Source: UBA3210 sp963610315
GTDB taxonomy: Bacteria; Bacillota_I; Bacilli_A; RFN20; CAG-449
DNA: 64,000 nt
NCBI GenBank assembly: GCA_963610315.1
Contig: CAVDMV010000007.1
Span: 1 to 64,000 of the forward strand
Direction of reading: 5' to 3'
A model generated the notes under the pieces. That model was not told the origin of the DNA. It saw only the letters and a list, made by a program, of their open reading frames with translations, and did not search any database. The number at the start of each line of letters is the position of its first letter. Position 1 is the first letter of the stretch. Shown here one piece after another: positions 17,682 through 24,841 of this stretch. The translations under genes were made by a program, and so were the position numbers.

Positions 17682-20492
17682 TTATTTTGAAGTTCTCGTA
17701 ATGGAACTATAATAATAAGTTTCATAATCTTGTTCAAATGAACCAGATAATTTATCGCTAGATTCATTATAAGTTAAAGATACTTCTATATCACCAACTG
17801 TAAAACTAATATTAGTTCCTGAAACTGTGTAAGTAAATTTAGTTCCATTATATAAGCCTGTTCCATCGGCGTTAAAGATTACTTGGAAAGTTCCTCCGGC
17901 AGTTTTAAATGCCCAAGTTCCGCAATAAGCAGGAGAAGAAGAATCTTCTTTAGTTTTCTTTGTTAAGGTTTTATCGTAAGTAAATGTTCCATCGGCACTT
18001 TCTAGATGGACAGTAATAGAACCATCAGTATTAAAGACAATAGTATTCTTATCACTATCATATTTTAAGAAACTACTAATTGTACCTTTTTTCTTACTCC
18101 AAGTGAAAGAATAAACGCTAAAAGTACCTGTTCCATCGACTTTTAAGGTAAGAACATTATTATCTTCATCAATATAAGTACCGCAGTCATTTTCATCGAA
18201 TTCTTCTTTAGTAGAAATTAAAGAACTACCTTTTACTTCATAAGTGATACCTTCACCAATTTCAATTTCTTCTCCATCTTTAAGTTCACCAGTAAATGTT
18301 ACTTTTTGACCTTCATAAATTGCATATGTCTTATTTGTATCTTCATAAACGTAGATAAAGAGCTTATTATCAGTTGCTGCGTATGTTTTTGAAGGTAATT
18401 TTCTTGCGACAAATTTACCTTCTGAACCATACATTATTTGTTCTTCTTCATCATAAGTTAATTTTTCGTTGTAACGACCAGTTAGCTTAAAATCTAAAGT
18501 AGAAGTAGTTTCGTCATAACGATATCCACCTGTATATTTAGTAGTTGAAGAAGCATTATAAGCATATCCATTTCCGTTTGCATTTAATGTAAAATAAGTA
18601 CCTTTATCATCATTAACTTTCCAATCGCCTAAGAAAGATTTGTTAGTATAATCAATTGTTTCATAAGTTGAACTTACTTTAGTACCTGTTAAAACATAAT
18701 CTGAATCATTAATATCATATGTTTTTAAAGTGCCATCTTCATTTAGAATTAGCATTTCACCTTCATAGAATCCTTGATCATCACTTCCGACATAATCACC
18801 AATAAAGATATATTTGCCATCAAATTTATATTCATATTTCATGACATCATAATCATATTCCCAATAGAAATATTCTTCATCAAATCCCCAAGATCCAGTT
18901 GTAGTTAATCCTGAAACTGTATAATTATATTTACCGACAAGATTACTTAAATCACCATATCCTGCATATAAAGTAGTTTCTTTTAAGATAGGTGCGAAGA
19001 AACAATATGGAGCTTTTCCATCCTTATCATAATATAAGCCAGAATAAGAATAATGTTCACGAGTGAATTTTTTATTAGTTGCAAAAACAATATTAGAAGA
19101 ATCATATGCGCCTTTAACGAAATTTAATTCTTCATTTTGGCTTTCGCCACCTTCATAATTCGCATCTAATTTAACTTTGACGTTTTCTTCGTCTTCGCTT
19201 ACGTCACTAACTACTTTATTTTCTCCATCAATCGTCCAGTAAGAAGATAAACCAACTGCTTCTTTAATAGTTGTTCCACTTGGAACGGTTTCACCTGAAT
19301 AGCCTACTTCAGTTACGTTAAGTTCACCAATTTTAGAATAGTTAGAATAAGTTGTCGTACCTAAAATATCGTAAGCTACATCATAGCCACTTTCATAGGC
19401 AAAGCCAACAATTCCTCCTCCATAAGGTTTATAAACGGTAGAAGAAGAACCTCCAACTGCATCAATATATTTATATTCAGCATAATTATTTAATACTGCA
19501 GTATAGTAATAACCTTGTCCTAAGATACCTCCGGCGTAACAACCTCCATCAGAAGAAGAAACAGAAAGAGTATCTCCTTCAGAAACGCAATCTAAGATAC
19601 TAGTATAAGTATTAACTACTCCAACAATTCCTCCAGCCGCGTCTTCAGCGAAAATCGAACCATTATAATAACAAGATGTAATCGCGTAAGCGCCAGAGAA
19701 AGATTCGTTACTTACCGCGCCGACAATACCACCAGAAATATTTACTGTATCATTCGCGTTAGTCATATTATTAGAAATATTTACTTTTGCAGTTGAATTT
19801 TGTAAAGATACAAAATAGTTACTAGTTGATGAAACAATACCTGCTACGCTACCAACGACTAAATAGGATGATGAATTTTGTGCACTTGTTAATTTAATTG
19901 AGCCTGTAACATCAATATTATAAATTGGGGTATTAGTTGCTTTCGCTACTAAACCACCGACATAAACAGATGATTTTTTACCAATTGGAGCGAAATCATA
20001 ATCAATATTAAGATCAACATCTTTAATAACTGCTTCATCAGTTACTCCAAAAAGGCCATATTCATGAACATCTAAATCATATTTACTAATTTTAAAATTA
20101 TTTATTTTATGGCCGCGGCCATTAAAGCGACCATTAAATGGTAATTCACTTGTTCCTATCGCTAGATGATCAATTCCATTTAAATCAATATCATTACCTA
20201 ATTCATAATAAACTTTTTCAGTAGGAACACTTTCTTGTTCATTCCAACTTTTTGCAAAATATTCTAATTCTTCTGCACTCTTAATAATATATGGGCTTTC
20301 TTTAGTACCTTTACCATCTAAAGCAACTTCTGAACTAGAAGAAGAACTTGAACTTTCACTAGATGACGAACTAGATGAGCTTTGACTACTTTCTGAACTA
20401 GATGAACTCGATGATGAACTGACTTCACCTGCACAAGAAGCAAAGCTTAATAATAAAGTTAAAGAAGCTAAGACTAATAATTTCTTTTTCAT
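17682..20492 (-). CDS. Large lipoprotein with GLUG/beta-helix and InlB-like repeats
   Basis: A 936-residue lipoprotein. Lipobox LSFASC is followed by a pure Ser/Glu linker to about residue 55. Residues about 58-420 start with GKGTKESPYIIKSAEELEYF and contain a run of GLUG-type repeats (for example HEYGLFG, VYVGGLVA, NISGGIVG, DAAGGIVG, YAGGILG, YGGGIVG), typical of right-handed beta-helix surface proteins. An Flg_new-like unit lies near 435-515. The C-terminal 420 residues hold four to five copies of a lipocalin-like, about 90-residue module (for example GKYNYTVSG, GDWKVNDD, CGTWAFK). First gene of the lipoprotein operon, with a strong RBS. An adhesin or glycan-binding role is inference. Confidence 0.86.
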   Translation of the reverse strand: MKKKLLVLASLTLLLSFASCAGEVSSSSSSSSSESSQSSSSSSSSESSSSSSSSEVALDGKGTKESPYIIKSAEELEYFAKSWNEQESVPTEKVYYELGNDIDLNGIDHLAIGTSELPFNGRFNGRGHKINNFKISKYDLDVHEYGLFGVTDEAVIKDVDLNIDYDFAPIGKKSSVYVGGLVAKATNTPIYNIDVTGSIKLTSAQNSSSYLVVGSVAGIVSSTSNYFVSLQNSTAKVNISNNMTNANDTVNISGGIVGAVSNESFSGAYAITSCYYNGSIFAEDAAGGIVGVVNTYTSILDCVSEGDTLSVSSSDGGCYAGGILGQGYYYTAVLNNYAEYKYIDAVGGSSSTVYKPYGGGIVGFAYESGYDVAYDILGTTTYSNYSKIGELNVTEVGYSGETVPSGTTIKEAVGLSSYWTIDGENKVVSDVSEDEENVKVKLDANYEGGESQNEELNFVKGAYDSSNIVFATNKKFTREHYSYSGLYYDKDGKAPYCFFAPILKETTLYAGYGDLSNLVGKYNYTVSGLTTTGSWGFDEEYFYWEYDYDVMKYEYKFDGKYIFIGDYVGSDDQGFYEGEMLILNEDGTLKTYDINDSDYVLTGTKVSSTYETIDYTNKSFLGDWKVNDDKGTYFTLNANGNGYAYNASSTTKYTGGYRYDETTSTLDFKLTGRYNEKLTYDEEEQIMYGSEGKFVARKLPSKTYAATDNKLFIYVYEDTNKTYAIYEGQKVTFTGELKDGEEIEIGEGITYEVKGSSLISTKEEFDENDCGTYIDEDNNVLTLKVDGTGTFSVYSFTWSKKKGTISSFLKYDSDKNTIVFNTDGSITVHLESADGTFTYDKTLTKKTKEDSSSPAYCGTWAFKTAGGTFQVIFNADGTGLYNGTKFTYTVSGTNISFTVGDIEVSLTYNESSDKLSGSFEQDYETYYYSSITRTSK

Positions 20493-20510
20493 ATACTTTT
20501 TCTCCCCTCA

Positions 20511-20563
20511 ATAAGTATTTATATACTTATATCAATTTAATTACTATTAAATACATAATTCAA
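20511..20563 (-). promoter_or_regulatory. Promoter region and leader stem-loop of the lipoprotein operon
   Basis: An inverted repeat ATAAGTAT-N4-ATACTTAT (20511-20530) ends 18 nt before the start codon. A possible promoter TTGAAT (20558-20563), 18 bp, TAAATT (20534-20539) would start transcription at its outer edge. The hexamers are weak. Confidence 0.4.
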
Positions 20564-20602
20564 TCAATAATTTAGATAAATAAATTAAAACAATAAAAAA
20601 AT

Positions 20603-20630
20603 TAAAAAAAGAAGTCTAATTTAATAGACT
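20603..20630 (-). terminator. Terminator after the PP2C signalling gene
   Basis: AGTCTA (20613-20618) pairs with TAGACT (20625-20630) and is followed on the minus strand by CTTCTTTTTTT. The stem is short, so strength is uncertain. Confidence 0.6.
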
Positions 20631-20633
20631 CCC

Positions 20634-23222
20634 TTAAAACTTCTTAATAATTGTTAAGATATTTTTTTCATCTTTATATTCATAATAGACATTATCCATT
20701 AATTTCTTAACTAAGAAAATGCCTAGTCCACCAATTTCTCTTTCTTCAACCGATTGACTAACATCTACTTCTTTATTTAATAAAGGATTAAATGGATTAC
20801 CTTGATCAATAAATTTAATTACTACTTCATTTTCTTTTTCTTTTAGAGAAAGATCAAATGTTTTATTTTCATTCTTACCATCATAAGCAAATTTAACAAT
20901 ATTAGAGATAATCTCATCTACTGAGATATTAATTTGATTAATGATCTTTTTCTTCGGACATTTATCACTTAATGAATTATAAATAAAATCAGTTGCAATA
21001 TCGACACTATCTAAAGAACAAGGTAAAGTTTTAAGTTTAATAGATGAACCTAAATATCTAAAACCAATCATTGTAATATCATCAAATTGAGAAGCGCCTT
21101 CAGAGAAAACTTCAATATCTTTACTTACCCCTAAACAAAGTTCTTCCATATTATTAAAATCTTGACTATTTAAATAATTCTTAAGTCTATCTTCTCCGTA
21201 TAGTTTACCTTGTTTATTATTCGCATCAGTAACTCCATCCGTATAAAGATAAAGTTCATCACCTTTTTCTAATTTTAATGAATAAGTTTGATATTGAATA
21301 TCCTCCATTCCTCCAAGAACTAATGAATGCTTATTCTTTATAAAATCGTACTTAGAATGATGTTTTAATAAAGGTAAGGTGTGTCCTGCCGAAGCGAAAA
21401 CCATATCACCAGTATAAATATTAATAATACCAATCCAAGCAGTAACAAATAAAGAAGCATCATTATTTTCACATAAGGAATTATTCGCTCGATAAAGAGT
21501 TTCATTAACGCTTAGTCCACTTTGGGCTAATGACTTAATAACCGATTTAGTTCTCATCATAAATAAAGCAGCAGGAACTCCTTTATCAGAAACATCCGCG
21601 ATAACTAACGCTAATTCTTTATCACTTACAAAGAAGAAATCATAGAAATCTCCTCCAACTTCTTTCGCCGTTTCCATTGTGGCATAGATATCAAATTCTT
21701 TTTTATCTGGATATGGTGGAAAGATATTAGGTAAAGAAGAATGTTGAATTTCTTTAGCCAAAGTTAGTTCATTTTCCATTCTTTTTTCTGCATCAGAAAT
21801 ATATTTTTTTAAAGTTGAAACAGTTAAGTTAATATCTTCAGATAAATGTCTAAATTCTTTTGTGTCTTTTACTTCAAGCGTAACATCTAAATTACCACGG
21901 GTAATAGCTTTTAAAGAATTATTAACTTTATTAATATTTCTAATGACTAAGCGATCAACTAAAACATAGATCATCACGTAGATACTTGAATAAACTAAGA
22001 TTTGAATAAAACCATTTGTATATGTACTTGCGTTAATAACAAAATCAACTTCAGTACTAGGAATAAAAGAAACCATGACATATTTCTTATTATCTTTACT
22101 AGAAGTAACCCGAGAATACATCGCGTAATATCTTACTTCACCATATTTTTCTACGCAGTTACCTTCACTATCACAAGATTCAAAGATCCCGTTACCTAAT
22201 TCATCACTTAATGGTCCATTTAAAGTGATTGTAATAAATGCATTTTCATTATTTTCACTTAAAGTTTTAGTATTTAAATTATTAAAACCTAAATAGCCAT
22301 AATAATATTCATCATCTCGATAAATTGATTTACCGGTTTCATAATCATAAACGCAGATATAACCATTTTGACCAACTGTTAAATTAGCCACACTTTTCTT
22401 TATTTGTTCAATATCTTGATATTCTCCATCGTATTCATTATTAAAGAAATCTGAACAATTATATAAAGAAGAAGTTAAAGTTTGTTCCGTCACATTAAGT
22501 TGAATTTGTCTTTCTGAATATTGATTGTAAAAGATAGAAGCAAAGAAACAAATAACGCAGGCAGATAATAAATATATTTGAAATGACTTATATAAAGTTC
22601 TTCTATTATCAACATGGAATTGAAAAACAAATTGATCGGTTATTTGAACAATAAATATTGATAAAAAAGAAGTTAAGGCACAACCTAAAATCATTGGTAA
22701 ACAAATAATTTGAACAATTTTAAAAATATAGATGCCATCATTAAATTTAGTTAAAATCAGTAATAACATATGTACTACTTCGACAAATACACCAGCTTGA
22801 AAGCCCCAATGCCAAGTGACATTCTTCTTTTTTAAGATGACTTCTTTTAATAAGCAACCAATTAAGCCTGAAAGAAAACAAGCGAAAGAACAAGCAATTT
22901 TCGAATATTCTCCAACATTCCAAAAAGTTCCGGCGCAGAATCTTTCAACTCCTCCAATAATACCAGCGATAACTCCTGAAGGACCTCCAAAAGTTAATGC
23001 ACAAACTAAAGGTACGGAATCACGAATGTTGACGCTTACTTCTGATATTTCACTACTAAATTCAGTAGCTAGAATCGCAAGTGCTCCATAAATTACGCCG
23101 AAGAGAACTTGTTTAGCCCAGTAATTTAATTTTTCAAAGAAAGTAGTTTTAATGTCGATTAAATTTAAGATAAAGGTAATCGCGACTATTACTACTCCGA
23201 CAATAACTAATCGAAAATACAT
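20634..23222 (-). CDS. Membrane sensor with LytS-like, PP2C phosphatase and HATPase domains
   Basis: An 862-residue multidomain regulator. Residues 1-200 are a 5TMR-LYT-type membrane sensor (NIRDSVPLV, FGGPSGVIAGIIGGVERF). After another helix, about 235-400 is an extracellular sensor region, then a helix and a HAMP-like linker (about 425-480). Residues about 490-722 are a SpoIIE/RsbU-type PP2C phosphatase (AKEVGGDFYDF, IADVSDKG, LYTDGVTDA, DDITMIGF). The end (about 735-862) is an RsbW-like HATPase with N-box SVDEIISNIVKFAY, DQGNPFNP and GGLGIFLVKK. It therefore carries both a phosphatase and a potential anti-sigma-type kinase. It lies 2 nt after a STAS-kinase gene, its likely partner. The phosphatase call is firm; kinase activity is inference. 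Confidence 0.9.
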   Translation of the reverse strand: MYFRLVIVGVVIVAITFILNLIDIKTTFFEKLNYWAKQVLFGVIYGALAILATEFSSEISEVSVNIRDSVPLVCALTFGGPSGVIAGIIGGVERFCAGTFWNVGEYSKIACSFACFLSGLIGCLLKEVILKKKNVTWHWGFQAGVFVEVVHMLLLILTKFNDGIYIFKIVQIICLPMILGCALTSFLSIFIVQITDQFVFQFHVDNRRTLYKSFQIYLLSACVICFFASIFYNQYSERQIQLNVTEQTLTSSLYNCSDFFNNEYDGEYQDIEQIKKSVANLTVGQNGYICVYDYETGKSIYRDDEYYYGYLGFNNLNTKTLSENNENAFITITLNGPLSDELGNGIFESCDSEGNCVEKYGEVRYYAMYSRVTSSKDNKKYVMVSFIPSTEVDFVINASTYTNGFIQILVYSSIYVMIYVLVDRLVIRNINKVNNSLKAITRGNLDVTLEVKDTKEFRHLSEDINLTVSTLKKYISDAEKRMENELTLAKEIQHSSLPNIFPPYPDKKEFDIYATMETAKEVGGDFYDFFFVSDKELALVIADVSDKGVPAALFMMRTKSVIKSLAQSGLSVNETLYRANNSLCENNDASLFVTAWIGIINIYTGDMVFASAGHTLPLLKHHSKYDFIKNKHSLVLGGMEDIQYQTYSLKLEKGDELYLYTDGVTDANNKQGKLYGEDRLKNYLNSQDFNNMEELCLGVSKDIEVFSEGASQFDDITMIGFRYLGSSIKLKTLPCSLDSVDIATDFIYNSLSDKCPKKKIINQINISVDEIISNIVKFAYDGKNENKTFDLSLKEKENEVVIKFIDQGNPFNPLLNKEVDVSQSVEEREIGGLGIFLVKKLMDNVYYEYKDEKNILTIIKKF

Positions 23223-23224
23223 AA

Positions 23225-24397
23225 TTATTTATCTTCTTCTTTAATAAATGGTATGAGATGATTATGTAATAAATCATTCGCCATATCTTTAAATTCTTTT
23301 GCCCAACGATCTCCTTTTAACATTGAGCAAATACATCTAAACCATGCTAAAGGCATTAAGAAACGTGAATGTTCGTCTTTCTTAACTATTTCTTCTAAAT
23401 CATGAGTTCCATAATAATCATCTAAAAATAAATTTAAGATAGTATTTACTTGTCCCGCGGTTAATTTATAGAAGCCATTAAAATCATGGAACATATTACC
23501 ATATTTTAAAGAAAATAAAATTCTAGAAATATCCCATTCTTTAATACCAGTAGAAAATTCACCCATATCAATTAAGCAACATTCTCCATTAGAAAACATA
23601 ATGTTATTTGGATTTAAATCACCATGAATACATGTTGTTCCTTCTGGAACTAAATCGATGAAGTGATATAATAATTCTCTTTCTTCTTCATTAATATCAG
23701 TTATATTTTTAACATCATCTCTATTTAAATCTTTAAATAATGGTAAAGAAGAATCTTTTCCATCAATTGAATGAATCTTTTTACAAGTTGAAGCGTATAA
23801 AGATACGTATTTATTTACATTTTCGTAGTCTTCTCTAATTAACTCAGTAACTGTTTTAGAATTAATTAATTCATAAACTACCCCTTTTCGACCATTACAA
23901 GAAACAATATCAAAAGATATCGCAGTTGGTATATCTAAGGTAAAAGCTTTCTTTGAAAGAACTTTTTCTAATTCAATAGTTTCATCAGAGATAAAAGGAT
24001 AATATAATTTAATGATTTGTTCATCATCTAAACGATAGACTTCTCCACAAGCTCCGTGACCGATCATCTTACAACCATCAATTGAAACTTCTCTTAAGCC
24101 TTGTTCAATGTCCATAATGGAAGAAAATCCTGTATCATCAAAGACTTTCATCACATCATTATTCGCATTAATAATTTTAAAAGGCATTGCTTTCGCTCTC
24201 TTTTTTAAGCTTAAAATAATACGTAAACCTGCGCTAGAAATGTAATCGAGTTTCTTAATATCAATTAAAATTGAATTTACTCCGACACTTGGTTCACTAT
24301 CAACTTTTGTGCTAGCTTCTTGAGCGTTAGAAGAATTTAAAATTCCTTCAATATTAATAATTAATTGTCCATCATTTATAACTTTTGTAATTGTCAT
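23225..24397 (-). CDS. STAS domain fused to a phosphotransferase-type kinase
   Basis: A 390-residue fusion. Residues 1-98 form a STAS (anti-sigma antagonist) domain with the phospho-acceptor loop LDYISSAGLR (Ser54/Ser55). Residues about 105-390 form an aminoglycoside-phosphotransferase/Ser-Thr-kinase-like domain with glycine loop GHGACGEVYR, catalytic loop CIHGDLNPNN (Asp260) and metal-binding LIDMG (Asp277), resembling the TIGR02172 family. ATG at 24397 is chosen over a longer frame to 24496, because GGAG lies 9 nt upstream and the extension is AT-rich noncoding-like. It precedes the LytS-PP2C-HATPase gene, whose domains could phosphorylate and dephosphorylate the STAS loop. The kinase substrate is unknown. 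Confidence 0.85.
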   Translation of the reverse strand: MTITKVINDGQLIINIEGILNSSNAQEASTKVDSEPSVGVNSILIDIKKLDYISSAGLRIILSLKKRAKAMPFKIINANNDVMKVFDDTGFSSIMDIEQGLREVSIDGCKMIGHGACGEVYRLDDEQIIKLYYPFISDETIELEKVLSKKAFTLDIPTAISFDIVSCNGRKGVVYELINSKTVTELIREDYENVNKYVSLYASTCKKIHSIDGKDSSLPLFKDLNRDDVKNITDINEEERELLYHFIDLVPEGTTCIHGDLNPNNIMFSNGECCLIDMGEFSTGIKEWDISRILFSLKYGNMFHDFNGFYKLTAGQVNTILNLFLDDYYGTHDLEEIVKKDEHSRFLMPLAWFRCICSMLKGDRWAKEFKDMANDLLHNHLIPFIKEEDK

Positions 24398-24415
24398 CTT
24401 ATTATATCTCCTATT

Positions 24416-24449
24416 TATGTATTTAAATACATAGGTCAAAAACATTCTA
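24416..24449 (-). promoter_or_regulatory. Perfect 18-bp palindrome and -10 box before the STAS-kinase gene
   Basis: TATGTATTTAAATACATA (24416-24433) is a perfect palindrome ending 18 nt before the start codon. A -10 box TAGAAT (24444-24449) places the transcription start at its outer edge. The -35 is weak. Confidence 0.45.
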
Positions 24450-24532
24450 ACACACTTTAAGATTCTAAAAAATAAGATTATTAGTAATTCAAGCATTTTA
24501 AAATAACGATGTGATTAATTTTAATAAACAAA

Positions 24533-24574
24533 TTAAAAGGACTATTGTTAACCTTAGTGAGGTTTAATAGTCCT
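24533..24574 (-). terminator. Terminator of the copper operon
   Basis: AGGACTATT (24538-24546) pairs with AATAGTCCT (24566-24574), with inner AACCT/AGGTT pairs; the minus strand continues TTTTAATTTG. It lies just past the HMA gene stop at 24581. Confidence 0.82.
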
Positions 24575-24580
24575 AATTAA

Positions 24581-24841
24581 TTACTTAGAAAATAATTTCT
24601 TAAAAATATTCTTCTTTTTGTAATCTTCAATTTTATAATCAAGAATAATGTATCCAGTTTTATCAATAACTTCTTTTAATTCTTCTAAAGAGATAGGATT
24701 TTCACTAATAATTTTAGTTTCATTTTTAGTATGTGATGAACTTACTTTCTTAACGACAAAATTCTTTCTTATACAATCGTTGATGTGACTTTCACACATT
24801 CCACATTTCATCCCATCGATTTTAAGTGTTATTAATTTCAT
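24581..24841 (-). CDS. Heavy-metal-associated (HMA) protein, CopZ-like
   Basis: An 86-residue protein: one HMA fold (about 1-70) with the metal motif GMKCGMCESH (CxxC) and a basic Lys-rich tail. In a csoR-copA operon such a protein would be a cytosolic copper chaperone, though the sequence is more divergent than classical CopZ and has a Cys in the following helix (DCIRKN). It directly abuts copA (no gap) and ends the operon. Confidence 0.8.
   Translation of the reverse strand: MKLITLKIDGMKCGMCESHINDCIRKNFVVKKVSSSHTKNETKIISENPISLEELKEVIDKTGYIILDYKIEDYKKKNIFKKLFSK

Noticed and set aside
20634..23222. LytS-type histidine kinase
   Set aside because: The sensor resembles LytS but there is no HisKA/phospho-acceptor His domain; a PP2C phosphatase lies in its place.
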